In this document: one piece after another, positions 8,837 to 18,594 of the stretch
How the letters are laid out: every line of letters starts with the position of its first letter
Position numbering within the stretch: the first letter of the stretch is position 1
Source of the DNA: Caballeronia udeis
GTDB lineage: Bacteria; Pseudomonadota; Gammaproteobacteria; Burkholderiales; Burkholderiaceae
NCBI RefSeq assembly: GCF_001544555.2
Contig: NZ_FCOK02000050.1
Location: forward strand, 1-64,000
Direction: 5' to 3'
Length of the DNA stretch: 64,000 bases
Translations under genes and position numbers: made by a program
The notes under the pieces: generated by a model
Told to the model about the DNA's origin: nothing
Databases searched by the model: none
The model's input: the letters and a program-made list of their open reading frames with translations, nothing else

Positions 8837-9513
8837 GGTTCGATCCTGTCTTCACCGCAGGCCGCCTTCACGAGCAGTGCGGCCGTGGCGGGCGCTGTAC
8901 GCATCGGTCCGCAGCCCGGGCCGAAAGTCTGACTCGCGGTGTACACGCCCTCTACCAGCAACGCGAGGGAATCGGCCAGAAATTGAGGATCGGCCGCACC
9001 CGCCGCGGTCGATAACTCCAGCAACCGGGCAATCAGATACTGCTTGTTGTGCGCCACCGAGACCCGCGCCGGATGCTCCCGGTCTGCGAATTCGCAGGCC
9101 ACGTTCACAAACGGACAACCGCGATAATCCGGATTCGATGCCCGCTCTACAAGGTCAGTAATGCTTTGCACGAGCGCCTTGGCCGGTTGACCCGGATGCT
9201 TCGCGATGCTGCCTTCAATCCGTTCCCGGAAGCGCGTGTCCATGCGCGTGAGGTACGCCACCACCAGGTCGTCTTTTGACGAAAACTGCCGGTACACGCT
9301 CATCTTGTTCACGCCGGCGCGTTCGACCACCGCGTCTACGCTGATCGCCCGGATGCCATCGCGATAAAAAAGATTCTCCGCGGCGTCGAGCAGTTGTTCC
9401 TGCGCGGTAGCGCCGTCCATGTGCCGGCGGACCGGTTTTTTATTGGCGGCGGAGCCTTCATTCGATACGCGTACCACGCTCATATCCTTTACTTTCGAGG
9501 GGATTCTTGACAT
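8833..9513 (-). CDS. TetR/AcrR-family transcriptional regulator
   Basis: A 226-residue repressor. A typical TetR helix-turn-helix lies at about residues 35-80 (AAENLFYRDGIRAISVDAVVERAGVNKMSVYRQFSSKDDLV), followed by a helical ligand domain of the LmrA/YxaF type with YRGCPFVN. The first ~30 residues are poorly conserved, so an internal start is possible. It is divergent from an MFS transporter across about 100 bp, the usual arrangement for an efflux pump and its repressor. Confidence 0.88.
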   Translation of the reverse strand: MSRIPSKVKDMSVVRVSNEGSAANKKPVRRHMDGATAQEQLLDAAENLFYRDGIRAISVDAVVERAGVNKMSVYRQFSSKDDLVVAYLTRMDTRFRERIEGSIAKHPGQPAKALVQSITDLVERASNPDYRGCPFVNVACEFADREHPARVSVAHNKQYLIARLLELSTAAGAADPQFLADSLALLVEGVYTASQTFGPGCGPMRTAPATAALLVKAACGEDRIEP

Positions 9514-9613
9514 GTTACCGGGCAGTCACTAAGCTCGCAACCTAAATGTGACCGGACGGTAACGTCCGTCTGAACGTTGGTCGAAAGATAACCAGAAGAA
9601 ACCGGAGCGAAGG

Positions 9614-10897
9614 ATGAATTGGGCAGCCAGACGGCTTTCGGGCCGCATGCATTACGCGTGGATATCGGTGGGAGTCGTGTTTCTTGTGTTGCTCGCGGCC
9701 GCCGGCACGCGTGCAACACCAAGCGTCATGATGTTGCCGCTTGAACAGCAGTTCGGCTGGAGCCGCGCGACGGTCTCGCTCGCGATCTCCATCAACCTGG
9801 CGCTGTATGGCCTGACCGGGCCATTCGCTGCCGCCGCGATGCAGCGTTTCGGCGTGCGCCCGACGGTGCTGGCGGCGCTGGGGACGCTGGCGACGGGCGT
9901 GGGGTTGTCGACGCTGATGACTGCTCCGTGGCAAATGATCCTGATATGGGGTGTGCTGGTGGGCGGGGCTACCGGCGTGGCTGCCATCACGCTGGCGGCG
10001 ACCATCGTGAATCGTTGGTTCACGTCGCATCGCGGACTGGCGATGGGGATTCTCACCGCCAGTTCGGCCACTGGTCAGCTTGTGTTCCTGCCGATGCTCG
10101 CGGCGATCACCGAGCGCTTCGGCTGGCGTCCCATGGTGCTGGTCGTGGCTGCCGCCGCAGCGGTGGTGTTGCCCCTGGTGGCGTGGCTGCTGCCCGAGCG
10201 TCCCGCCGATCTCGTGCTCCGCCCGTTCGGCGAAGCCCCTGATGCGCCGCCGCCTGTTCTCGCCGCGCAGAAGAATCCGATCACGCTTGCCTTCGGCACG
10301 CTGGGGATGGCGAGCAAGACGCGCGATTTCTGGTTGCTGGCGGGCAGTTTTTTTATCTGCGGGGCGAGTACGAACGGGTATATCGGCACGCATCTGATCG
10401 CGATGTGCGCCGATCACGGCATGACCGAAGTGCAAGGCGCGGGGCTTCTGGCGGCAATGGGCATTTTCGATCTCGTCGGCACCACGCTGTCCGGTTGGCT
10501 GTCCGACCGGTTCAACGCCCGCGTGCTGCTGTTCTGGTATTACGGCTTGCGCGGGTTGTCGCTGATGTTCCTGCCGCACGCGTTTGGTATCGACTTCTAC
10601 GGCTTGCCGGTCTTCGCCGTGTTCTACGGGCTGGATTGGGTGGCCACCGTACCGCCGACTGTCCGGCTCGCTACTGACGTCTACGGCAAGGAGTCGGCGC
10701 CTATCGTATTCGGCTGGGTCGTGGCGGCACATCAGTTCGGCGCGGCGTTCGCGGCGCTTGGCGGAGGCATGCTGCGCGCAAGTCTCGGCACCTACACCGT
10801 CGCGACGATGATTTCAGGCAGCCTGTGTATTGTCGCGGCCGTGATGGTCTTGCGGATCAACAAGGCGCCGCGTTCGATGCAGGTGGTGGCGACCTGA
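9614..10897 (+). CDS. MFS transporter
   Basis: A 427-residue major facilitator with 12 predicted hydrophobic segments and a short N-terminal cytoplasmic stretch. The cytoplasmic loops between TM2-3 and TM8-9 carry the degenerate MFS signature (GWLSDRFNARVLL). The sequence resembles the monocarboxylate/oxalate-formate antiporter group. Divergent from a TetR repressor that probably controls it. Substrate unknown. Confidence 0.85.
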   Translation: MNWAARRLSGRMHYAWISVGVVFLVLLAAAGTRATPSVMMLPLEQQFGWSRATVSLAISINLALYGLTGPFAAAAMQRFGVRPTVLAALGTLATGVGLSTLMTAPWQMILIWGVLVGGATGVAAITLAATIVNRWFTSHRGLAMGILTASSATGQLVFLPMLAAITERFGWRPMVLVVAAAAAVVLPLVAWLLPERPADLVLRPFGEAPDAPPPVLAAQKNPITLAFGTLGMASKTRDFWLLAGSFFICGASTNGYIGTHLIAMCADHGMTEVQGAGLLAAMGIFDLVGTTLSGWLSDRFNARVLLFWYYGLRGLSLMFLPHAFGIDFYGLPVFAVFYGLDWVATVPPTVRLATDVYGKESAPIVFGWVVAAHQFGAAFAALGGGMLRASLGTYTVATMISGSLCIVAAVMVLRINKAPRSMQVVAT

Positions 10898-11039
10898 GAG
10901 CGGCTCTGCGGGCCAGCGTGCCTGTGGAACAGCGAATTTTCAATGCCGCAGCGCGGGTCTGCCAGCTTGGTTATTCTTATGGTCTCGCAGCGTGCGTGTT
11001 AGCGCATGCTGTCCGGACCAACCAACCAGGGACTGCCGC

Positions 11040-11636
11040 ATGACTGAAAAAATCGCACCTACTGAAGTCGCAATCGATGCGCTGCTGGCCGGCCGCTGGA
11101 GCCCGCGGGCAATATCGAACCAGGCGGTGAGCCGCGAGCAATTGCATAGCGTGCTGGAGGCGGCACGTTGGGCGCCGTCTTCGTACAACATGCAGCCGTG
11201 GCGTTTCCTGACCTTCGACCGCAACCACGACGAAGCAGCTTTCCAGAAGGCTTTCGCCACACTGGTGCCGTTCAACCAAGGGTGGAACGCCAATGTGCCC
11301 GTGCTGATTTGCGTGCTGGCGAAGACCTTGACGCCCAAGGGCGATGTGAGCCGCACGGCTCAGTACGATGCGGGCGCAGCGGGTATGTCGCTGGTGCTTC
11401 AGGCACACGCGCTCGGCCTGGTGGCCCACCAAATGGCCGGTTTCGATACCAACGCGTTCCGCGAGGCGTTTTCGCCCCCGGACGACGTGGAAGTGATCGC
11501 GATGATTTCGCTGGGACATCACGGGGACCCCGCCTCGCTCGACGCAGCCCTGCTGGAGCGCGAAAACGCGCCGCGCGAGCGGGCGGCGATTGGTGAAATC
11601 GCATTCGATGGCGCTTGGGGCAAGGCGTTCAAATAA
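11040..11636 (+). CDS. Nitroreductase family protein
   Basis: A 198-residue FMN-dependent nitroreductase-fold protein. RWSPRAI near the N-terminus, EAARWAPSSYNMQPW and the C-terminal MISLGHHGDPASL match the family's FMN phosphate and isoalloxazine contacts. Start ATG 11040 (MTEKIAP) begins at the usual distance from the fold; an upstream extension to 10992 is out of character. Downstream of the MFS gene by about 140 bp. It reduces nitro or quinone compounds by family analogy. Confidence 0.85.
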   Translation: MTEKIAPTEVAIDALLAGRWSPRAISNQAVSREQLHSVLEAARWAPSSYNMQPWRFLTFDRNHDEAAFQKAFATLVPFNQGWNANVPVLICVLAKTLTPKGDVSRTAQYDAGAAGMSLVLQAHALGLVAHQMAGFDTNAFREAFSPPDDVEVIAMISLGHHGDPASLDAALLERENAPRERAAIGEIAFDGAWGKAFK

Positions 11637-11709
11637 GCGGTCTTGAACGGCAGTAAATGCTGGAAAGCGCGGTGGTCGAATAGACGCCGCGCGATCGCAC
11701 GAGAAACGC

Positions 11710-13188
11710 TTAGTCCTCCGCCGACGACAACGGCCGCGCCACGTCCTCCAGCGACTTGCGTTCCGCCGATACCCCCCAGACTCCTGCCACAACCGCCGCC
11801 AGCACCATCAGCGCAGAACCGATCAGATAGCCCGCAAACACGGCGCCGCGCTGATGCGTGTCAATGAGCCTGCCGAACAGCGCCGGCCCCACAATGCCGC
11901 CCAGCGCCGTCCCAAAGGCATAAAAAATCGCGATGGCCAGCGCCCGGATCTCGAGAGGAAACGTTTCGCTGACCGTGAGATACGCCGAACTTGCCGCCGA
12001 CGATGCGAAGAAGAAGATCACCATCCAGGAAATAGTCTGTGTGGTGCTCGTGAGCCAACCCTGCTCGAACAGATACCCGCTGGCAGTCAGCAAAACCCCT
12101 GACATACCGTACGTAAAGGCGATCATCTTGCGCCGGCCGACGATATCGAAGAGTTTGCCGAGCATGATCGGCCCGAGGAAATTACCGGCCGCGAACGGCA
12201 ACACATACCAGCCGATGTGATCCCCCGGCACACCGTAAAAATCCGTCAGCACCAGCGCGTAGGTGAAAAATATCGCGTTATAGAAAAATGCCTGGGCGGT
12301 CATCAGCGTCAATCCGACCAGCGAACGCCGCCGATGCACATGGAAGAGCGAGTGGAACACTTCACTGAGTTTCGTGTGATCGCGGGCGTGCAGACGCAGT
12401 GGTTTGACGGGATCCGTGGGCAATGTCACCCCATGTTCGCGAAACTTCCCCTCAATGCCCTCCACAATTGCCTTCGCCTCGTCCACACGGTCATGCGTGA
12501 TCAGCCAGCGCGGACTTTCCGGGATCCATGTGCGCATGAAAAGGATCAGCAATCCCAGGATCGCGCCGATCAGAAAACACGCGCGCCAGCCGTAATCGGG
12601 GGGCAGCAAGCCCGGATCGAGCAGCACGATCGAACCCGCCGCGCCCAGCGCCGCGCCCACCCAGAACGTGCCGTTGATCGCCAGGTCCGTCCAGCCGCGC
12701 ACGCGGGCGGGGGTGAACTCCTGGATCGTGGAATTGATCGCGGTGTATTCGCCGCCAATCCCCGCGCCGGTGAGAAAGCGAAACAACACAAAACTGGCGA
12801 GATTCCATGAAACGGCTGTCGCTGCCGTCGCCGCCACGTACAGGAACAGCGTGATGAAAAATAGCTTGCGACGCCCGAGCCGGTCCGTAAGCCAACCGAA
12901 ACCCAATGCCCCGATCACCGCGCCCGCAATGTAGGCGCTGCCGGCGAGCCCGACATCGGCGTTCGAGAACTTCAGCACGTGGCTGGTTTTCAACGCGCTG
13001 GCAACTGCGCCGGCGAGTGTGACTTCAAGCCCGTCGAGCAGCCACGTGATCCCGAGCGCCAGCACGATCAGCGTATGAAAGCGGCCCCATGGCAGACGGT
13101 CGAGCCGTCCGGGCAGATCGGTTTCGATAATCCTTGCCGGCGCTTCCTTGTCTTCGCCAACGGCGGGAACAGTCGTGCTGTTGTTCAT
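11710..13188 (-). CDS. MFS sugar/organic-acid transporter
   Basis: A 492-residue major facilitator of the sugar porter / metabolite:H+ symporter type with 12 hydrophobic segments. Signatures GWLTDRLGRRKLFF (TM2-3 loop), GGEYTAINSTIQEFTPARVRG (after TM4) and PESPRWLITHDRVDEA (end of the N half) are clear. The open frame extends to 13383, but that extension would touch the divergent Hsp70 start; ATG 13188 begins a natural N-terminus and leaves about 200 bp for promoters. Substrate unknown. Confidence 0.85.
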   Translation of the reverse strand: MNNSTTVPAVGEDKEAPARIIETDLPGRLDRLPWGRFHTLIVLALGITWLLDGLEVTLAGAVASALKTSHVLKFSNADVGLAGSAYIAGAVIGALGFGWLTDRLGRRKLFFITLFLYVAATAATAVSWNLASFVLFRFLTGAGIGGEYTAINSTIQEFTPARVRGWTDLAINGTFWVGAALGAAGSIVLLDPGLLPPDYGWRACFLIGAILGLLILFMRTWIPESPRWLITHDRVDEAKAIVEGIEGKFREHGVTLPTDPVKPLRLHARDHTKLSEVFHSLFHVHRRRSLVGLTLMTAQAFFYNAIFFTYALVLTDFYGVPGDHIGWYVLPFAAGNFLGPIMLGKLFDIVGRRKMIAFTYGMSGVLLTASGYLFEQGWLTSTTQTISWMVIFFFASSAASSAYLTVSETFPLEIRALAIAIFYAFGTALGGIVGPALFGRLIDTHQRGAVFAGYLIGSALMVLAAVVAGVWGVSAERKSLEDVARPLSSAED

Positions 13189-13386
13189 ACATTTGGCCGG
13201 TAACGTGGGAATGACCGGCTGCACGCGCCTCCGGCAGAGAGCATTAATTACCGGGTTTTCGAGCAAAATCCGTTCCCCCGGCAATGTTTTTGATTGACGG
13301 TTGATGTACTGCGCGTTACGTGCTAAAAACGCGCTCCACTTTTTGTTTGCGACGTCGGCGGCGTTCACGCTGCCGTCGCTCACCTC

Positions 13387-14637
13387 ATGACCTATTGCGC
13401 GATCGATTTCGGCACGTCGAATTCAGCGGTCGCATTGCCCGACGGGGCATCGATCCGGCTTGCGCCGGTCGAAGGCAGCGCCACCACGCTGCCGACCGCT
13501 GTCTTTTTCAACACGGACGAGGACGAGCAAGCCTACGGGCGGGCCGCGCTCGAGTCTTACATCGACGGCTTCGACGGCCGCCTGATGCGCTCCATGAAGA
13601 GCATTCTCGGCTCGCCGCTGGCTGAGACGAGCACAGACCTGGGCGACGGCTCCGCGATCCGCTACGTCGACGTCATCACGCTGTTCCTGCAGCATCTGAA
13701 GCAGAAGGCGCAGGCCGTTTCCAGCACGCCGATCACGCGGGCGGTGCTGGGCCGCCCGGTATTTTTTGTCGACGACGATCCGCGTGCGGATCAGCTCGCC
13801 CAGAACCAGCTTCAGGCCGCGGCGCAAGCCGTTGGCCTGACGGATATCCATTTCCAGTACGAGCCGATTGCCGCTGCTTTCGACTACGAAGCGCGCCTGA
13901 CGAAGGAAGGGCTGGTGTTGGTGGCTGATATTGGGGGCGGTACGTCGGACTTCTCGCTGGTGCGGGTCGGACCGGCGCGCGCAAAGTTGTTGTCGCGAAA
14001 AGACGACGTGCTCGCGCATTACGGCGTCCATGTGGCCGGAACGGACTTCGACCGTCGCGTGGAGCTCGCGACGATCCTGCGTGAGCTGGGTTATCAGTCG
14101 ATGGCGCCTGAAGGTCGCGAAGTGCCGAACCGCGTCTATTTCGACCTCGCCACCTGGCATCTGATCAATACCGTCTACGGGCCGAAACGCGTCAACGAAC
14201 TGCAGTTGATGCGGCACCTCTACAGCGACTCGAAGCACCACGACCGCCTGATGCGTGTGGTCGGGCGCCGTCTCGGGCACGCGTTGGCGTCGCACGCGGA
14301 GGCCGCGAAGATCGAAGTGGCGGCGGGCGGTGAGACCACCATCGGGATGGAGGAGGTGGAAGAGGCGCTGCGTATCGGCTTCACCGAGCAGCAACTCATC
14401 GATGCAGGGCTGGAGGAGACGCGGCGGATCGTGGCGGCTGCGCGGGAAACGGTGCACCGCGCCGGCGTGGCGCCCCAGGACGTGGGCGCGATCTACTTCA
14501 CGGGCGGATCGACCGGACTCGGTTTCCTGTCGCAATCGCTCTCTGACGCGTTCCCCGAGGCTGAGGCGGTCTTCGGCGACCGGCTGGCCAGCGTGGCGAC
14601 CGGGCTCGGCATTTATGCGCGCCGGCTATTTGGCTGA
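13387..14637 (+). CDS. yegD: Hsp70-family chaperone-like ATPase (YegD-like)
   Basis: A 416-residue actin/Hsp70-fold ATPase consisting only of the nucleotide-binding domain, as in YegD. Phosphate 1 motif IDFGTSNSAVA at the N-terminus, phosphate 2 motif ADIGGGTSDFSLV near residue 180, and the adenosine motif YFTGGSTGLGFL near 380 are all present; the substrate-binding domain and J-partner genes are absent. Cytoplasmic. Monocistronic, divergent from the MFS gene. Function in protein quality control is inferred from the family. Confidence 0.85.
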   Translation: MTYCAIDFGTSNSAVALPDGASIRLAPVEGSATTLPTAVFFNTDEDEQAYGRAALESYIDGFDGRLMRSMKSILGSPLAETSTDLGDGSAIRYVDVITLFLQHLKQKAQAVSSTPITRAVLGRPVFFVDDDPRADQLAQNQLQAAAQAVGLTDIHFQYEPIAAAFDYEARLTKEGLVLVADIGGGTSDFSLVRVGPARAKLLSRKDDVLAHYGVHVAGTDFDRRVELATILRELGYQSMAPEGREVPNRVYFDLATWHLINTVYGPKRVNELQLMRHLYSDSKHHDRLMRVVGRRLGHALASHAEAAKIEVAAGGETTIGMEEVEEALRIGFTEQQLIDAGLEETRRIVAAARETVHRAGVAPQDVGAIYFTGGSTGLGFLSQSLSDAFPEAEAVFGDRLASVATGLGIYARRLFG

Positions 14638-14718
14638 TCGGTATTACTTGCTATTACAGTCCGGACAATCATTTAAAGTAATTTCTCATTAATTACTGAT
14701 AAACCCGTGACATAAAAG

Positions 14719-14744
14719 AAAAAACCCCGCGAGTGCGGGGTTTT
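14719..14744. terminator. Bidirectional terminator between yegD-like gene and cspA
   Basis: AAAACCCCGC-GAGT-GCGGGGTTTT: a 10-bp stem with a GAGT loop, and T-runs on both strands, placed between two convergent genes. Confidence 0.9.
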
Positions 14745-14770
14745 GTCTGCTATTCAAGCGGCAATAAAAC

Positions 14771-14974
14771 TTAGGCCGGCTTGATGTTTGCAGCTTGCTT
14801 GCCCTTCGGGCCGGTCTTCACTTCGAAGGTAACCTTCTGGTTTTCCTGAAGCGTCTTGAAGCCTTCCACACGAATTTCAGAGAAATGTGCGAACAGGTCT
14901 TCACCGCCGCCGTCCGGCGTGATGAATCCAAAGCCCTTTGCGTCATTGAACCACTTGACGGTACCGGTTTCCAT
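14771..14974 (-). CDS. cspA: Cold shock protein CspA family
   Basis: A 67-residue single cold-shock domain. RNP1 KGFGFI and RNP2 DLFAHF are intact, preceded by the invariant GTVKWFN. It binds single-stranded RNA and DNA as an RNA chaperone. A terminator follows within about 30 bp. The gene is preceded by a long leader, as usual for cold-shock genes. Confidence 0.95.
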   Translation of the reverse strand: METGTVKWFNDAKGFGFITPDGGGEDLFAHFSEIRVEGFKTLQENQKVTFEVKTGPKGKQAANIKPA

Positions 14975-15396
14975 GTTACTTGTTCCTAAAGATGTTGAAT
15001 AAGGCCGAAGCCCGAATGTGCATGAAAATCAAGGAAGGGGCAATGGGACCAACCGGAGTACCGTGATGGGCGAACTACGAAAGACCAATTCACTCGCCAC
15101 TTGAAATCCTGCAAGAAGGTTTATACGGCGAATCAAACCCAAGGTCAAATAATATCCGACCGTAAACAGGGGTTTTTGAGCCGGGTTCACGACATCGGAA
15201 CGTCACATTACGAATCTTTCGGTAGATATTTTCCTATGCGCCGGATTCGTTCAAACCTCAGTCGTAACAGATAGAGCGTTAAGCGAGCACACCCGTTAAA
15301 CTACGCGCCACGTTGGTGCGGGGCACGAATTTAGCTGAAGGTTCCGCATTAACCCCGCATAAGGTATTTGAAAGTTTTCTGACTGAAGGAGACGTA
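14975..15396. promoter_or_regulatory. Divergent leader region of cspA and the permease
   Basis: A 422-bp noncoding gap between divergent genes. Cold-shock mRNAs usually carry structured 5' leaders of 100-200 bases, so part of 14975-15180 is probably the cspA leader; no conserved cold box was identified by eye. A strong GAAGGAGACGTA ribosome site (about 15385-15396) decides the GTG start of the permease. Confidence 0.4.
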
Positions 15397-16989
15397 GTGA
15401 AAAGTTCTATTCAACGGAACATCGGGCCGGTTGCGCTGCTGCTGACCGGCCTGGGTTCCATCATCGGCTCGGGCTGGTTATTCGGTGCCTGGAAAGCAGC
15501 CAAGATTGCAGGACCTGCGGCTATCGTCGCATGGGTTATTGGCGCGGTGGTCATTCTTGCCATTGCACTGACTTATGCCGAACTGGGCGCAATGTTCCCG
15601 GAGTCTGGCGGAATGGTCCGGTATGCGCGTTATTCGCATGGGGCACTGGTTGGATTCGTCAGCGCATGGGCAAACTGGATTGCAATCGTTTCAGTGATTC
15701 CCATTGAGGCGGAAGCATCGATTCAATACATGAGTACCTGGCCATATCAATGGGCGCATGCACTTTTTGTCGATGGATCGCTTACACCGACCGGACTAGG
15801 TTTATCGGCATTATTGGTGATCGTATATTTCCTCCTGAATTACTGGGGGGTTAAATTATTCGCCCGCGCCAATTCCGCCATTACCGTATTCAAGTTCATT
15901 ATTCCCGGTGCGACTATTCTCGGTCTTATGCTGACCGGTTTTCACAGCGAGAACTTTGGCACGAGTTCGAGTTTCGCACCTTATGGCTGGTCCGCAGTCC
16001 TGACTGCGGTTGCTACCAGCGGTATCGTATTCAGCTTTAATGGTTTTCAGAGCCCGGTGAATCTGGCTGGCGAAGCGCGTAATCCGTCGAAGAGTATTCC
16101 ATTCGCGGTGATCGGCTCGATCCTGATGGCACTTGTAATCTATGTGTTGCTGCAGGTGGCGTATATCGGTGCGGTCAGTCCCGGCGACGTGCTGAAAGGC
16201 TGGAGCCACTTCAACTTCGCATCGCCATTCGCGGAACTTGCACTGGCGCTTAACCTGAACTGGCTCGCGTTCCTCCTTTACGTCGATGCGTTTGTCAGCC
16301 CGAGTGGTACCGGCACGACCTACATGGCGACGACCTCGCGCATGATCTATGCGATGGAGCGTAACAACACGCTGCCGAAGATCCTGGGCCACGTCCATCC
16401 GCTCTACGGCGTGCCGCGCCCGGCGATGTTCTTCAACCTTGGCGTCGCGTTCGTCTTCATGTTCTTCTTCCGCGGCTGGAGTTCGCTGGCGGCGGTGATT
16501 TCGGTCGCCACCGTGATCTCGTACCTGACTGGCCCCGTGAGCCTGATGGCGTTGCGCCGCGCGGCGACAGACCTGCATCGGCCGTTGATGATCAAAGGCA
16601 TGTCGATCATCGCGCCGTTCGCGTTCGTGTGCGCCTCCGAGGTGTTGTATTGGGCAAAGTGGCCGCTGACCGGCGAAATCATCCTGCTGATGGTGGTCGC
16701 GTTGCCGGTGTATTTCTACTATCAGTCCAAGACCGGTTTTCACGAGTGGAGCGATGATCTGAGGGCGGCGTGGTGGCTGATCGCGTATTTGCCGGCGATG
16801 GCCGTTGTTTCGCTCATCGGCAGCACGGAATTCGGCGGACGCGGATTATTGCCCTACGGCTGGGATATGGCGTTGGTGGCCATCATGTCGCTGGGATTTT
16901 ATTATTGGGGCGTGCAAACCGGGTATCGGTCCCAATATCTCGAAGAACGCGAAAGCCACGACGATATCCTCGCCGAGGTCGGTGCGTGA
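15397..16989 (+). CDS. APC-family amino acid permease
   Basis: A 530-residue transporter with about 12 hydrophobic segments. TM1 carries the unwound GSIIGSGWLFG motif of APC permeases, followed by TYAELGAMFPESGGMVRY. A GTG start at 15397 is chosen for its GAAGGAG site 7 bp upstream; a 28-residue longer frame exists but lacks one. It imports an amino acid or related solute by family analogy; the substrate is unknown. A terminator follows 35 bp after the stop. Confidence 0.85.
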   Translation: MKSSIQRNIGPVALLLTGLGSIIGSGWLFGAWKAAKIAGPAAIVAWVIGAVVILAIALTYAELGAMFPESGGMVRYARYSHGALVGFVSAWANWIAIVSVIPIEAEASIQYMSTWPYQWAHALFVDGSLTPTGLGLSALLVIVYFLLNYWGVKLFARANSAITVFKFIIPGATILGLMLTGFHSENFGTSSSFAPYGWSAVLTAVATSGIVFSFNGFQSPVNLAGEARNPSKSIPFAVIGSILMALVIYVLLQVAYIGAVSPGDVLKGWSHFNFASPFAELALALNLNWLAFLLYVDAFVSPSGTGTTYMATTSRMIYAMERNNTLPKILGHVHPLYGVPRPAMFFNLGVAFVFMFFFRGWSSLAAVISVATVISYLTGPVSLMALRRAATDLHRPLMIKGMSIIAPFAFVCASEVLYWAKWPLTGEIILLMVVALPVYFYYQSKTGFHEWSDDLRAAWWLIAYLPAMAVVSLIGSTEFGGRGLLPYGWDMALVAIMSLGFYYWGVQTGYRSQYLEERESHDDILAEVGA

Positions 16990-17022
16990 TAGCTGGCTCA
17001 TAAAACATCGCTATCTCAATTA

Positions 17023-17056
17023 AAAAAACCCGCTTGAGCAATCAAGCGGGTTTTTT
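17023..17056. terminator. Bidirectional terminator
   Basis: AAAAAACCCGCTTGA and its complement TCAAGCGGGTTTTTT with a 4-base loop, between the convergent permease and dioxygenase genes. Confidence 0.92.
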
Positions 17057-17094
17057 ATTTCGATTCGTGGCAAATCGCCGCATTTTGTGGGGAT

Positions 17095-17880
17095 TTAGGC
17101 GTCGCTGAAAATGTAATTTGTCATGGCCAACGTTTTCTGAAATGTGCCGAGCGACTGAATGCCGAGTTCGAAATCATCGTCGGCTGCCCCTAGTGCACCG
17201 AAAATAGGCAGCAAATGTTCATCGGTCGGATGCATCAGCACCGCGTGGGGCGCCTGTTTCCGGTAGTCGAGCAACGCTTCAATGTCCCGTTTCTCCAGCC
17301 GGTCCTCGAACCAATCGGTGAATTCGGTCACGCGCGGATCGGCGTCTTCCGGCCGCGCGCTGAAATCCGCCGTCCGCAGGTTGTGCGTGATCTGTCCCGA
17401 TCCCACGATCATTACGCCGTCGTCCCTCAGCGCCCGCAGTGCGCGGCCCACTCGGTAGTGGTGAGCCGGATCGAGACGCGGTTGTATGGATAACTGCGCG
17501 ACCGGAATTCCCGCGTCCGGGTACATCAGCAACAGCGGCACCCATGCGCCGTGATCGAGACCGTGCTCAGTAATGGCCGCTGGAATGCCCGCTTGCGTCA
17601 GCAGCGTCGCGGCTTGCTTGCCAAGACCCGGCGCACCCGGCGCGCGATACTGGATCTCGTAAAGGGCAGGCGGAAATCCGTAGAAATCATGGACAGTCTC
17701 CGGCTGCTCGGCAACGCTCGCTACCGGCTGCGACGTGCCCCAATGTGCGGAAAGCATGAGTATCGAATGCGGGCGCTCGAAGTGCGTTGCGAACGAGGCG
17801 AACTCGACGGAAGGCATCGACGGGTCAATCGGCAGCGTCGGCGCACCGTGGGATATGAAAACGGTCGGAAGGCGGGTCAT
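17095..17880 (-). CDS. Class III extradiol dioxygenase, 4,5-DOPA dioxygenase (YgiD/DodA) family
   Basis: A 261-residue LigB-type ring-cleaving dioxygenase. The N-terminal VFISHGAPTLPID and the LSAHWGTS block give the metal-binding histidines; EHGLDHGAWVPLLLMYP and VGSGQITHNLR follow in the right order. In E. coli YgiD cleaves L-DOPA; the natural substrate is unknown here. Single gene. Confidence 0.88.
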   Translation of the reverse strand: MTRLPTVFISHGAPTLPIDPSMPSVEFASFATHFERPHSILMLSAHWGTSQPVASVAEQPETVHDFYGFPPALYEIQYRAPGAPGLGKQAATLLTQAGIPAAITEHGLDHGAWVPLLLMYPDAGIPVAQLSIQPRLDPAHHYRVGRALRALRDDGVMIVGSGQITHNLRTADFSARPEDADPRVTEFTDWFEDRLEKRDIEALLDYRKQAPHAVLMHPTDEHLLPIFGALGAADDDFELGIQSLGTFQKTLAMTNYIFSDA

Positions 17881-17977
17881 GGCAGCAAATCTCGAAAAGA
17901 GGCGTTACCACGACTATAAAGACTCGCGATGCGTTGATAAACAGCCGGCGAGGCAATGAATTGTGTCGCCGGTGTTG

Positions 17978-18592
17978 TTAATTATCCGCGTCTTTCAGTC
18001 CTGGCCAGGCTGCCGCGATCGGGCTTCCGAGCGCGAACATGTCGATCACGCGGTCGACTGTCTGATCGACCATTTCATCGATAGAAGCCGGACGATGGTA
18101 GAACGCCGGCAACGGCGGGAAAATGACGCCGCCCATTTCGGTGACCGAGGTCATATTGCGAAGATGCGCGAGGTTGAACGGCGTTTCGCGCACCATCAAC
18201 ACCAAGCGGCGCCGCTCTTTCAGTACGACATCGGCGGCGCGTGTGATCAGGTTGTCCGATAGACCGAGCGCGATGCTCGCCAGCGTTTTCATCGAACAAG
18301 GCGCGACGATCATGCCGTCGGTAGCGAACGATCCCGATGCGATGCTCGCCCCGACATCGCGGACGTTGTGCACCACGTCCGCGAGCGCGTGGACGGTGGT
18401 TTTATCGAAATCCAGTTCGTGCTGGATGTTCAGCCAGCCGGCAGCGGAAATGAGCAAATGCGTTTCTACGCTGCCGATGCGGCGCAGCTTTTCCAGTAAC
18501 CGGACGCCGTAGACCGAACCCGTTGCACCCGTGATGGCGACAATCAGCCGTCGCGGCACGGGCGCTGCAGGCGAAGAACGTGCGACGGACAA
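17978..18592 (-). CDS. ubiX: Flavin prenyltransferase UbiX
   Basis: A 204-residue UbiX that makes prenylated FMN for the UbiD decarboxylase in ubiquinone synthesis. AITGATGSVYGVRLLE (FMN binding), PCSMKTLASIALGLSDNLITRAADV and VRETPFNLAHLRNM are diagnostic. It follows grxD by 2 bp in the hemA-prfA-prmC-grxD-ubiX run. Confidence 0.95.
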   Translation of the reverse strand: MSVARSSPAAPVPRRLIVAITGATGSVYGVRLLEKLRRIGSVETHLLISAAGWLNIQHELDFDKTTVHALADVVHNVRDVGASIASGSFATDGMIVAPCSMKTLASIALGLSDNLITRAADVVLKERRRLVLMVRETPFNLAHLRNMTSVTEMGGVIFPPLPAFYHRPASIDEMVDQTVDRVIDMFALGSPIAAAWPGLKDADN

Positions 18593-18594
18593 TC

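Noticed and set aside
11710-13383. Start of the MFS transporter at 13383
   Set aside because: It would leave no promoter space before the divergent Hsp70 gene and would add 65 unlikely residues; ATG 13188 is preferred.
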